Shown here piece by piece: positions 43,948-51,983 of a DNA stretch of 64,000 nt; the first letter of the stretch is position 1; every line of letters begins with the position of its first letter. The notes under the pieces are model-generated. The model had not been told where the DNA came from. It searched no databases and saw only the letters and a program-made list of their open reading frames with translations. Source of the stretch: Pseudomonas sp. Irchel 3H7 (lineage in GTDB: Bacteria > Pseudomonadota > Gammaproteobacteria > Pseudomonadales > Pseudomonadaceae); NCBI RefSeq assembly GCF_900187605.1, contig NZ_FYEA01000001.1, positions 1-64,000 of the forward strand. The letters are read 5' to 3'. Position numbers and translations under genes: made by a program.

Positions 43948-45112
43948 CCGCAAATGCTTCTAGGGCAGCGAGTAGCTTGGCCAATTCATTAAGGTTGGCT
44001 GTCGTCACGATGTCATATTCTCCTCGACTGCTCAGCCGATAAACTTCTCGAGCCTTTTTGACCCTCTCCAGTAGAGGAACGACTATTCCTGACGCCCGTT
44101 CAAGAAACTCATTGATGTCCGCACGCGTCTGCGGAATCTTGTAACCCTTAGCTGCGCTTGTGATGATGACGTCTGCATCCCGAAGCTTGGCAATGCCACT
44201 GGAGCGAATTCTCTGGCCGTTGACCTCTCCCAATCCGCTGTCTTTTAGATGGGCCATGATCTCCGTGGTCAGAACGTAGTCCTTCGTGACGAATTCGCTT
44301 TGGAATCTCAAGAACCGCAGGATGCTTAGCTGAAGACGTTGATCCTCATCAGGGTGCTTACCAACGCGCTCGCTAAAACGGTCGGCCTGGCGGAGAGCTT
44401 CTTGGTGTACCTGGTAGTCAGCATACCCAGACTCATCCGTCGGCGGCGGCAGAAGAGACTGGTACTTGGATGGCCATTCCAGCATTCCAAGAGTTAGGCT
44501 GCGAAGGATTTTCTTGTAGGCAAGAAGTACTTCTTCCGATGCTTTCTCCTCGTAAATCTGAGCTACTGAGCCAGCAAAAAAATCTGCAACCTGAACCAAA
44601 ACGTTGTCCTTACTGGCTATCGTCTGGAAGGCATCCTTATCGCCAAATAGGTCGTCGACGAAACGTTCTGCAACGTAGCTTTTTAGGCTCTCCTGAAACT
44701 CCTGGCCACCATGCTCGTCTACGATCATCTGGAGGTCAGGGTATGCACGGAATAAACGTTCATATAGCAATCCGTTCACGTATTTTATGAACGAGGTTTT
44801 GATGCGGAGGCCGCCGTCTTTGTGAATTCGAGACTTATCAACGATGGTGAAATAGAGCTTGAATGGAAGCTCGGCTAGCTCGTTGAGGATTCGGGCACGG
44901 CGATCTGAATCCTTGGGCTTCAGATTGCTGGATTTGATCTCGCCTGTTTGAAAATGGCGCATGCGAAGTGCTTCAGCTTGGGCAAAAGCAGCTCCCAGGT
45001 CTTTCTCTGCCACTAGAATGGAGCACACGATGAAGTAGCCCGAACTTCCTCCCTTTGACGTATCAAGGTCGGCATTCCCGGACTCATCCACGAAGGCATA
45101 TGTTCTGTCCAT
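43940..45112 (-). CDS. DUF3800 protein (RNase H-like fold)
   Basis: 390 residues. The DUF3800 signature is plain: 'YAFVDESGNADL' (D9-E-S-G), 'GEIKSSNLKPKDSDRRARIL', 'LQMIVDEHGG' (D132) and 'VLVQVADFFAGSVAQ' (D177). The acidic residues suggest an RNase H-like metal site. The C-terminal 200 residues are extra, with a helical winged-helix-like part ('LTTEIMAHLKDSGLGEVNGQRIRSSGIAKLRDADVII'). DUF3800 genes are frequent in phage-defence and mobile contexts. It is the first gene of a two-gene operon with the nuclease-like partner. Confidence 0.85.
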   Translation of the reverse strand: MDRTYAFVDESGNADLDTSKGGSSGYFIVCSILVAEKDLGAAFAQAEALRMRHFQTGEIKSSNLKPKDSDRRARILNELAELPFKLYFTIVDKSRIHKDGGLRIKTSFIKYVNGLLYERLFRAYPDLQMIVDEHGGQEFQESLKSYVAERFVDDLFGDKDAFQTIASKDNVLVQVADFFAGSVAQIYEEKASEEVLLAYKKILRSLTLGMLEWPSKYQSLLPPPTDESGYADYQVHQEALRQADRFSERVGKHPDEDQRLQLSILRFLRFQSEFVTKDYVLTTEIMAHLKDSGLGEVNGQRIRSSGIAKLRDADVIITSAAKGYKIPQTRADINEFLERASGIVVPLLERVKKAREVYRLSSRGEYDIVTTANLNELAKLLAALEAFADE

Positions 45113-45173
45113 GATCTTGCTCCATCAACAACTTACTGAGCGCGGTGGGTCGCCCAACGGCGAAGAGGCGATC

Positions 45174-45542
45174 TCAGTTCGTCGCAGTGGTAGTGCCTGG
45201 AGCGGGGCCTTCGCTGAAGGTGTAGTTGATGACTACGTCATTACGGATCAGGACGTCGAGAGTTTTCTGAGTGCCAGTAGTCGTCACCTTCATGGTGACC
45301 ACATAGCTTTGAGCATGGGCTGAGCCGTTGGTATAGGTGTAGATCCACTTCTCGTCAGTCTCGCTGACTGCGCTCTTGGTGTATGGCTCACCGAACAGCG
45401 ACTTCAATTCGGCCGTCGTAGTTTTGCCTTTGGTAATGTTCGTCACACTAGCGGACGGAAAGTCTCGGCCTACGGTGTAGTGCGACGTAGCGCAACCGCC
45501 AAGTGCTACACACATCCCCATAACTGCAATGAGCTTTTTCAT
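45174..45542 (-). CDS. BamE/SmpA-like lipoprotein
   Basis: 122 residues with a lipobox signal (MKKLIAVMGMCVALGGC). The fold motif 'ITKGKTTTAELKSLFGEPYTKS', followed by 'EKWIYTYTNG', is the BamE-like 'G.T...V...LG.P......W.Y' pattern used by many small lipoproteins. It is probably an outer-membrane lipoprotein; a link to BAM is not implied, since such domains are frequent in mobile elements. AAGGAAGG lies 3 nt before ATG. Confidence 0.75.
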   Translation of the reverse strand: MKKLIAVMGMCVALGGCATSHYTVGRDFPSASVTNITKGKTTTAELKSLFGEPYTKSAVSETDEKWIYTYTNGSAHAQSYVVTMKVTTTGTQKTLDVLIRNDVVINYTFSEGPAPGTTTATN

Positions 45543-45744
45543 ATCCTTCCTTGATCGTGGAAAGCTCTAAATCTAGCTGGCATCGAGGCTAAAAGCCATC
45601 AACCATACTCATCAGATACTCCCGCACTTTCACGACAAATCAGAACACCCTCGGAGCGCCGTACAAACTTGTCCTTCGCATCTGCTATCTGGACTTGAGC
45701 ATCTACAACTAATCTAGCTAACTACTACATTGGGATTGGCGGCA

Positions 45745-45956
45745 GTCAGTTGGGGATTGGTTGGCTGTGAGGCCGTCATCGCGAGCAGGCTCACTCCTAC
45801 AATTGGATCGTGTGAGGTCAGTTAAGGATTGGTTGACTGGCAGGCCGTCATCGCTGGCAAGCCAGCTCCCACAGGGGTTGGGTGGAGTCAGCTGGGGATT
45901 GGTCGGCTGGCAGGCCGCCTTCGCGAGCAGGCTCGCTCCCACAGTTTTAATGTGCG
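45745..45956. repeat. Three tandem units of about 70 bp with REP cores
   Basis: Units start at 45745, 45817 and 45887. Each reads 'GTCAGTTGGGGATTGG...GGCNGGCAGGCCGTC' followed by one of the two Pseudomonas palindromes, CGCGAGCAGGCTC or CGCTGGCAAGCCAGC. Confidence 0.8.
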
Positions 45957-46322
45957 TACAACCCAAGCGGCAAAGCCGCCCCACTCAACAGGATGAGCGT
46001 TAGCTCGGCTGCAGCTCTTGATCTTGATCTTGATCCACGGGCGACGTCGGAAGGCTGAGTGGAGGGATTCATCCGGGGGTGGGAGCGCAGCGACCGTTTG
46101 GCGCAGCCAAATGCATCGAGAGGAGGTGCAGCGAAGCAAACCGTAGGCGATGCGCCCGGATGGATCCCGCAGCGAAGGAACCCCGAGCTTTAGCGAGCGG
46201 GCCGCACGTAGGAGCAAGCCTTTTTGGTTACTTTTTCGGCGTCTGGAAAAAGTGACCCGCCGTAAGGGCGGAACCCTAAGCAGCCATAACCGCAGCAACG
46301 GATATGTACCCAATCAAACCCA
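45957..46322. repeat. Conserved Pseudomonas intergenic repeat block
   Basis: This stretch has no gene. Its sequence ('GGGAGCGCAGCGACCGTTTG', 'GAGAGGAGGTGCAGCGAAGC', 'AGCAAGCCTTTTTGGTTACT') is one I recognise as a widespread Pseudomonas intergenic sequence. Possible frames through it are not genes. Confidence 0.55.
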
Positions 46323-47261
46323 CTAGCTCAAAACGACAACACCACCCGGCAGCTCAGTGCATTTGACGCCATAGGCATCCCGAATCAGCAATGCAACGCC
46401 AGCGAGCTGATCAAGGCTAAAGCGCGCCTGAACCCGCCGCTGCCCAAGCTCACGGTTGAGCAGCAACAACATCCCCGGCCGATAGCGATTGATCTCATCA
46501 ATCATCTGGCTCAGCGTAGCGCCGTTAAACACCAACACTTGCTGACGCCAATTCATCACCGCCGCCGTGTCGACACTCTGCACACTGCCAACCTGCCGCG
46601 CGTCGTAGGTCACCTGCTGCCCCGGTTCAAGACGCAGGCTACGCCCCTCAACATCCACGTCAACCGCACCATCAAGGCAAGTCACGCAAACTTGCTGATC
46701 AGTGTTACGCAAGTTGAAACGCCCCTGACTCGCGCGCAACCACCCTCCTCCAGCCTGCATCGCCAACGGCAACCGCACGGTCTGCACTTCAACCTCACCA
46801 CTGACCAGCTCAAACCCCTGCACACCCTCAGACACTGCACGCTGATTGATCCGCGTCTGAGTGTTCAGCTCCAGGCTCACACCCTGCACAGGTTCAATAC
46901 GCCGCTGCTGGCCAACTTCAGTAATGTAGTCAGCGCCCAACCCTTCAAAACCACCAGGAATCGTCCCGCGCACCAGCAAAAACGCCGCCGACGCAGCAAT
47001 CGCCCCACCGAGAAACGCACGTCGACCAAACCCACGCGGTGCCTGCATTTGCTCCACGGCCGGTTGCAGCTGCTGCCACAACCGCTTGGCCTCTTCGAAC
47101 GCGCGGGCATGCTCGGCACTCTGCGCGCACCATTCGCGCAGGGCCCGGGCGTCGCCCACGGTGGCGCGGCCGGAAGTCAACAGGACCAGCCAGTCGCGAG
47201 CTTCGCTGTGCAGATTGTCGGCCGCCGATGGCTCGGCAGATGTCAGTCGAAAGATGTTCAA
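46323..47261 (-). CDS. vreR: Anti-sigma factor VreR (FecR family)
   Basis: 312 residues. The N-terminal cytoplasmic anti-sigma domain ('EARDWLVLLTSGRATVGDARALREWCAQSAEHARAFEEAKRLWQQL', the FecR W..L.SG....D...W pattern) precedes one membrane helix ('RRAFLGGAIAASAAFLLV', about 80-98). The periplasmic FecR domain ('ADYITEVGQQRRI', 'LELNTQTRINQ') and the C-terminal DUF4974-like part follow. The start is TTG at 47261. VreR holds VreI in check and receives the signal from VreA. It lies 31 nt after vreI in the vreA-I-R operon. Confidence 0.85.
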   Translation of the reverse strand: MNIFRLTSAEPSAADNLHSEARDWLVLLTSGRATVGDARALREWCAQSAEHARAFEEAKRLWQQLQPAVEQMQAPRGFGRRAFLGGAIAASAAFLLVRGTIPGGFEGLGADYITEVGQQRRIEPVQGVSLELNTQTRINQRAVSEGVQGFELVSGEVEVQTVRLPLAMQAGGGWLRASQGRFNLRNTDQQVCVTCLDGAVDVDVEGRSLRLEPGQQVTYDARQVGSVQSVDTAAVMNWRQQVLVFNGATLSQMIDEINRYRPGMLLLLNRELGQRRVQARFSLDQLAGVALLIRDAYGVKCTELPGGVVVLS

Positions 47262-47292
47262 ACGCGCAGATTCTCAACGAATTGATCGGGCA

Positions 47293-47844
47293 CTATTCAG
47301 AAGACGGTTTTCCGGCCCCGCGACCGAACCGCTGAAACACTTTTCTTTCCAGTTTCGCCGCGCAGAAGCTCAACGCAGCTTTGATTTCCTTCTCGACCAT
47401 GCGCGTGGAAATGCCGAAGCGCTGCGAGATTTCCAGATGCGGCGCCTCTTCCAGGCGCGCCGCGATGAAGATCTTCCGGCGCCGTGCGGGCAGCTCGTAC
47501 AACGCACTGAGCAGCGACTGGATTTCCTTTTGCCCACCGACCACCCGCGCCGGGTCCAGCGCTTCGTCGCCGATTTGCAGCAGCTCTTCGACTTCCTCGC
47601 CGGTGAGCAGGCGCGCATCGGCCTGGCGGCGGTCGGCGGCAATGTTCAGGGCCATGCGATAGAGGTAGGCATTGGGCCGCAGGACGTTCGGCGGCGTCTC
47701 CATGCGATCGACCCGCAGGTAGGTCTCGTGCAGCACGTCGTTGGCCAGATCTTCCGAACCGAGACGCCTGCGCAGGCGCACCCGAAAGTCCTCGTAGGAC
47801 GTCAGGAACAGTTGGACCATCGAACCTTGTCCGGTGTCTTTCAT
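47293..47844 (-). CDS. vreI: ECF sigma factor VreI (FecI-like)
   Basis: 183 residues. Region 2 is 'LRRRLGSEDLANDVLHETYLRV...NAYLYRMALNIAADRRQ' and region 4 'LYELPARRRKIFIAARLEEAPHLEISQRFGISTRMVEKEIKAAL'. It is an iron-starvation-type ECF sigma factor by sequence, but the order STN protein-sigma-FecR and the hxc genes downstream identify it as VreI, which drives phosphate-starvation virulence genes including hxc and pdtA. ATG at 47844 overlaps the vreA stop (ATGA). The locus has no TonB-dependent receptor gene. Confidence 0.87.
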   Translation of the reverse strand: MKDTGQGSMVQLFLTSYEDFRVRLRRRLGSEDLANDVLHETYLRVDRMETPPNVLRPNAYLYRMALNIAADRRQADARLLTGEEVEELLQIGDEALDPARVVGGQKEIQSLLSALYELPARRRKIFIAARLEEAPHLEISQRFGISTRMVEKEIKAALSFCAAKLERKVFQRFGRGAGKPSSE

Positions 47845-48590
47845 CCCCCGGAAACTCCTTCCCATTTGGTGCATTCCATGCGTTTCCCTGACGACTCCGG
47901 TAACAACAGCAACGTGACCGGCTGACGCAAGGCGCTGGGCGTCGGCCGGTCGATTTTGAGGTTGCGAAAGCTCTCCACCAGCGCGTTGTCGCGCCGTACA
48001 TCACCGGTCGAAGTGACCAACCGGTTGTGCTGCACCACGCCATCGCGGCCAACCCAGACCTGTAACACCGCGCGATAACTGCCCGGCCGGGTCAGCGGCG
48101 AGCGGCACAGATTGCGCTCGATCGCCGTTTGCACCGCCGTGGCGTAACTGCGGTTGACGGCGACGCTTTCCGGCGTCTGTTTTTGCGGCGGCGCCGGCAC
48201 GTCTTCGACCTGCGCCACTTGCAAGGTAAACGCATCGTCGCGGGCATACCGCGCCATCAAACCACTGCCGCCGAGCAATCGACGCAAGGCATCGGCGGCG
48301 GTGTATTCACCGTCCACCGCCAGCGAGCGACGACCGCGACTCAACTGACTGTCGACCAGCACCGCAACGCCAGTGGCGAGGCTGTACTGATCCAGCGCGC
48401 GGGCCAGATCCTGTGCCGGAATGTGCAGCGTCATCCGCAGGTCCGCCGGCACCGCGTCAGCCATGGCGTGGCCCGCCGCGCAGCCAAGCAGCCACCCCAG
48501 ACACATCCGGCGCACAAGCCTCGTTGAACGCTGAAAACCGTCCGTGGAATTGCCTCGCTGCACGGCTGACGAATCCTTGGAAATCGTCAT
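47841..48590 (-). CDS. vreA: VreA-type signal protein: STN domain plus TonB-like C-terminus
   Basis: 249 residues. A signal peptide ('MCLGWLLGCAAGHAMADA') is preceded by a 28-residue extension. The STN domain follows ('LRMTLHIPAQDLARALDQYSLATGVAVLVDSQL...ADALRRLLGGSGLMARY'). Then comes a TonB C-terminal-like domain ('YRAVLQVWVGRDGVVQHNRLVTSTGDVRRDNALVESFRNLKI'). There is no beta-barrel. VreA of P. aeruginosa has this same odd build and lies first in vreA-vreI-vreR beside hxc. It should signal in the periplasm to VreR. A later start at 48506 is possible. Confidence 0.85.
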   Translation of the reverse strand: MTISKDSSAVQRGNSTDGFQRSTRLVRRMCLGWLLGCAAGHAMADAVPADLRMTLHIPAQDLARALDQYSLATGVAVLVDSQLSRGRRSLAVDGEYTAADALRRLLGGSGLMARYARDDAFTLQVAQVEDVPAPPQKQTPESVAVNRSYATAVQTAIERNLCRSPLTRPGSYRAVLQVWVGRDGVVQHNRLVTSTGDVRRDNALVESFRNLKIDRPTPSALRQPVTLLLLPESSGKRMECTKWEGVSGG

Positions 48591-48604
48591 CCTGAGGGCT
48601 GTTT

Positions 48605-48622
48605 ATGAATCTGGTGTGACGG
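48605..48622 (-). promoter_or_regulatory. Candidate Pho box upstream of vreA
   Basis: CCGTCACACCAGATTCAT on the minus strand has two 7-mers 11 bp apart (CCGTCAC, GATTCAT) compared with CTGTCAT-N4-CTGTCAT. The first half matches well, the second at 4 of 7. It ends 14 nt before the vreA start. PhoB control of vre is known in P. aeruginosa. Confidence 0.35.
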
Positions 48623-48713
48623 GCGGTGCAAAAAAACCATCACGGGAATTGCGCACGGCTTGCACTAGACTCACGCCATAGCGCGGCCCCGTCGGGCCGG
48701 CCAGGAGGCGAGC

Positions 48714-49028
48714 ATGAATAGACTGTGGCGATTGAGCCTTGGCGGGCTGTTGCTGATGGCGCTGTCGAGCGCTTATGCGGAGCAGCCGTTGGGCTGTGTC
48801 GAGGTGACGGTCGGCGGTTACAAGGCGCCGAATTACGACTGTTTGAGCCAGCAGATGGGTAACAACCCGGAAGGCGCAGCGGCGGCGCAGAAGAATCAGG
48901 AAGCGCTGAATGTGCCGGTGAACAAACGGCCACCGAATCAGGTTGGCCTCGCGACACCGGCGGCGACCAGTACGCGTATGGGCAATACCTTTGGCACATC
49001 AGTAAAACCACAACGCCCACCGCAATGA
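48714..49028 (+). CDS. Small periplasmic protein, function unknown
   Basis: 104 residues with a clean signal peptide (MNRLWRLSLGGLLLMALSSAYA). The mature part is short, Gln/Asn/Pro-rich and largely unstructured, with two Cys ('LGCVEVTVGGYKAPNYDCLSQQM') that may form a disulfide. No family recognised beyond 'conserved Pseudomonas protein'. GGAGG stands 8 nt before ATG. It is divergent from vreA. Confidence 0.75.
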   Translation: MNRLWRLSLGGLLLMALSSAYAEQPLGCVEVTVGGYKAPNYDCLSQQMGNNPEGAAAAQKNQEALNVPVNKRPPNQVGLATPAATSTRMGNTFGTSVKPQRPPQ

Positions 49029-49037
49029 CACCCCACC

Positions 49038-49148
49038 GATCGTTCCCACGCTCCGCGTGGGAATGCAGCCCGGGACGCTCCGCGTCCCATCCGGAGCCGA
49101 ACGCAGAGCGTCCGTTGAGGCATTCCCACGCAGAGCGTGGGAACGATC
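49038..49148. repeat. Imperfect inverted repeat CGTTCCCACGC
   Basis: CGATCGTTCCCACGCTCCGC faces GCAGAGCGTGGGAACGATC at the other end; further copies of CGTGGGAATGC lie inside. This is a common Pseudomonas intergenic palindrome and may end transcription on both sides. Confidence 0.8.
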
Positions 49149-49157
49149 AGGGCAGGC

Positions 49158-49598
49158 TCATTCGCTGGGGGTTTGGCGGAAACTCACGGCCAAACGATTC
49201 CAGCTGTTGATGGTGGTGACGGCCATGGTCAGGTCGACCAACTCCCCTTCGCTGAATTGCTCACGGGCCTGCTCATAAACCTCATCAGGCACACGACTCT
49301 CGGCTAACAACGTCACCGCCTCCGCCCAGGCCAGCGCCGCACGCTCACGCGGGTTGAAGAAGTTGCTGTCGCGCCACACCGCAATCGCATACAGCCGCCG
49401 ATCACTCTCCCCGGCCCGTCGCGCATCCACCGAGTGCATGTCGGTGCAGAATGCGCAGCCATTAAGCTGCGAGGCACGGATCCGGATCAGTTGCAGCAAC
49501 GGCTGTTCGATACTGAGGTTGGCAGTCAGCGCCTCCATGGCAATCATCGCTTTCATCGCCTTGGGCGAAGCGTTGTAGTAATCCAGGCGCGGGGACAT
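49158..49598 (-). CDS. Carboxymuconolactone decarboxylase/AhpD-like protein
   Basis: 146 residues. The AhpD core is 'RIRASQLNGCAFCTDMHSVDARRAG' with the C-x-x-C pair and the His after it. 'PRERAALAWAEAVTLL' and 'EGELVDLTMAVTTINSWNRLAVSF' complete the family pattern. Such small proteins act as alkylhydroperoxidases. ATG at 49598 is just before the conserved region. It is divergent from the MocR-type regulator, which may control it. Confidence 0.9.
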   Translation of the reverse strand: MSPRLDYYNASPKAMKAMIAMEALTANLSIEQPLLQLIRIRASQLNGCAFCTDMHSVDARRAGESDRRLYAIAVWRDSNFFNPRERAALAWAEAVTLLAESRVPDEVYEQAREQFSEGELVDLTMAVTTINSWNRLAVSFRQTPSE

Positions 49599-49711
49599 GG
49601 CGGTTCTCGGTGGACGGAATAATGACTTCACCGTAACCGCCGACAGCCATGCATTACAGCCCCAATTGCACGGAAAACCGCTACACCAATCACCATGAGC
49701 CGAGCACAAAT

Positions 49712-49807
49712 CCCTGTAGGAGTGAGCCTGCTCGCGATAGCGGTGTGTCAGGCAACATTGATGTCGGATGTGCCACCGTCATCGCGAGCAGGCTCACTCC
49801 TACAGGG
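49712..49807. repeat. 27-bp perfect inverted REP pair
   Basis: CCCTGTAGGAGTGAGCCTGC... and its exact complement enclose about 42 bp, between the divergent CMD-like and MocR genes. Confidence 0.92.
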
Positions 49808-49909
49808 GATCTAGGCCAATTTCGGGTTTTTCGGGTAGGCAACTATTGCCAATCAAACAACAGCGCTAATCTGGCGGGCACGCCAAATAGTCTCGGGAGC
49901 CTCGTCGGT

Positions 49910-51343
49910 ATGGAACTTCACGTCGTGATCAACGGCCGCAAGGATCTTGCCGGTCAGTTGTATCAGCAGTTGCGCGGCGCCATTGAATCCGGGCGCTTGG
50001 CCGCTGGCACGCAGTTGCCGCCGAGCCGCCTGCTCGCCGAGCAACTGGGCATCTCACGCAAGACCATTTCCGACACCTACGCACAACTGACCTACGAAAA
50101 CTTCCTCACCGGGGTGATCGGCAAAGGCACTTACGTCAACGCCCGTCCAGCGCAAATCCAGCGCAAGCAAAGCCACAGCGAACTGGCCAGTGCCGAGGTG
50201 ATCGAGAGCTGGCGCAATCTGCCGGTGTTTCTGCGCCATCCGACGCTGGAAGGCTCGCTGCGTTATGACTTCATCGGTGGCGCGACCAGCAAGGGCCAGT
50301 TCCCGCAGGATGACTGGCGCCGCTGCGTCGCCCATGCGATGCGCCAGATGAGCCAGTCCAAAGGCTTCTACAGCGTGGCCGAAGGCCTGCCGGCGCTGCG
50401 CAATGCGATTGCCCGGCACATCGCGTTTTCCCGCGGGATCAACTGTCAGGACGAAGACATCGTCGTGTGCAACGGCGCGCAACAGGCGCTGGACCTGATC
50501 ACCCGTGTGCTGATCAGCCCCGGCAGTCTGGTGGCGATGGAAGATCCCGGTTATCCGCCTGCGCGCCTGTTGTTCGGCACCCATGGCGCCGAGGTGGTCG
50601 GCGTGCCGGTGGACGCCGAGGGCATTCAGGTCGAGCACATTCCCGATGGCACGCGCCTCATCTATGTCACGCCGTCGCACCAGTTTCCGTTGGGCATGCC
50701 GATGAGTCAGGCGCGCCGTGAAGCCTTGCTGGCTCGCGCCCATGAGCTGGGCGCGATCATCATCGAGGACGACTATGACAGTGAGTTCCGCTACGAGGGG
50801 CGGCCCACCGATTCGCTGTTCAATCTCGACCAGCGCGGCATCGTCGCCTACGTCGGCACCTTCTCGAAAACCCTGCTGCCGGAGTTGCGTCTGGGCTATG
50901 CGATTCTGCCGCCGGCGATTCTCGAAGCGGTGATCCGCGCCAAGCAGCTCACCGATCTGCACGCCTCGACCCTGCCGCAATGGGCGCTGGCCAAGTTCAT
51001 CGCCGAGGGTTGCCTGCTCAAGCATATCCGCCGTTGTCATGCGATTTATGCGCAGCGCCGCGAGCGGATTCTGGCGCGCATGGCGGATGATTTGTCGCCA
51101 TGGCTTGAGGCGGTGCCGGCCAGCGCCGGGTTCCATATGGCAGTGTTCTGCAAGGTGCCGATCGACCTGCCGCTGGTGATCGAATTGGCGAAAAAAGTTG
51201 AAGTCGGGCTGTACTCGATCAATGGTTTTTATCATCAGCAACCGGCGAAGAACGGCCTGTATTTCGGCTTCGGCGCCATCGAAACCCTCGACATCGACAT
51301 TGCGCTGGATCGCCTGCGCGACATCCTCCAGCAGGTCGCCTGA
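49910..51343 (+). CDS. MocR/PdxR-type GntR regulator with aminotransferase domain
   Basis: 477 residues. The N-terminal GntR winged helix ('LYQQLRGAIESGRLAAGTQLPPSRLLAEQLGISRKTISDTYAQL') is joined to a class-I aminotransferase-like domain. PLP contacts: Asp in 'IIIEDDYDSEFRYEG' and Lys320 in 'GTFSKTLLPELRLGY'. MocR regulators sense PLP or amines and usually act on a divergent or next gene. ATG at 49910 has GGGAG 12 nt upstream; the frame is open further up but runs through a REP element. Downstream is an ABM monooxygenase gene, upstream a CMD-like gene; both are candidate targets. Confidence 0.92.
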   Translation: MELHVVINGRKDLAGQLYQQLRGAIESGRLAAGTQLPPSRLLAEQLGISRKTISDTYAQLTYENFLTGVIGKGTYVNARPAQIQRKQSHSELASAEVIESWRNLPVFLRHPTLEGSLRYDFIGGATSKGQFPQDDWRRCVAHAMRQMSQSKGFYSVAEGLPALRNAIARHIAFSRGINCQDEDIVVCNGAQQALDLITRVLISPGSLVAMEDPGYPPARLLFGTHGAEVVGVPVDAEGIQVEHIPDGTRLIYVTPSHQFPLGMPMSQARREALLARAHELGAIIIEDDYDSEFRYEGRPTDSLFNLDQRGIVAYVGTFSKTLLPELRLGYAILPPAILEAVIRAKQLTDLHASTLPQWALAKFIAEGCLLKHIRRCHAIYAQRRERILARMADDLSPWLEAVPASAGFHMAVFCKVPIDLPLVIELAKKVEVGLYSINGFYHQQPAKNGLYFGFGAIETLDIDIALDRLRDILQQVA

Positions 51344-51466
51344 GCGATTGGCCTAAAGATTTAACCGCCGATTGGTTATTGGTGTTCCGGGGGTGCAGGC
51401 CTATCCTGCACAGGCGTTATCCCTCAATGAGCAGGATTCGTCCGGCCTGATTCAGGAGTGTGAGCA

Positions 51467-51760
51467 ATGTCCAACGAAGTGATCAATACGGTCCAGGTGC
51501 AAGCTGCCGCCGGCCGCTCGGATGAACTGGGCAGGCAACTGCAGAAGATCGTCGAAACCCTGCGCGAAACGCCAGGCTGCGATTCCTACCTGGTCGACCG
51601 CTGCCCCGAGGACAGCCACCGCTGGACGGTTAGTGCGCGCTGGCAGTCGGAAGCGGCGATGCAAGCGCATTTCAACCGGCCCGAAGCGCAGGGGTTTATT
51701 GACTTGATCGATAGTCGGTTGGCTAATAGCGTGGATTTCAACAGCTTCCCTATCGTCTGA
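51467..51760 (+). CDS. Antibiotic-biosynthesis-monooxygenase (ABM) domain protein
   Basis: 97 residues with the YgiN-like dimeric alpha/beta-barrel fold: 'NTVQVQAAAGRSDELGRQLQKIVETLRETPGCDSYLVDRCPEDSHRWTVSARWQSEAAMQAHF'. Members act as cofactor-free quinol monooxygenases or on small aromatics. AGGAGTGTGAGC lies before ATG. It follows the MocR gene by 123 bp and may be its target; ATTGG repeats (51373-51385) in the gap could be operator parts. Confidence 0.87.
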   Translation: MSNEVINTVQVQAAAGRSDELGRQLQKIVETLRETPGCDSYLVDRCPEDSHRWTVSARWQSEAAMQAHFNRPEAQGFIDLIDSRLANSVDFNSFPIV

Positions 51761-51768
51761 TCTGACGA

Positions 51769-51860
51769 CATCGCTGGCAAGCCAGCTCCCACAAGTTTTG
51801 TGTCGTTCATTAAATTATCGAACGACGCTGAACCCTGTGGGAGCTGGCTTGCCAGCGATG
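51769..51860. repeat. Inverted REP pair after the ABM gene
   Basis: CATCGCTGGCAAGCCAGCTC and its complement at the other end, with about 42 bp between; a likely transcript end. Confidence 0.9.
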
Positions 51861-51983
51861 GCGTACTCAAACACGCTGAATAACCTCCAATTGGTCACCT
51901 GATCTTCCCGAATATTGGCCGTTTGAATGCCCCACCCTGCGGACTACTGTGATTGCACCCCCAGCCATCACAGGTAACCCGCC

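Noticed and set aside
45745..45956. CRISPR array
   Set aside because: Units are about 70 bp, contain REP palindromes, have no unique spacers and no cas genes nearby.
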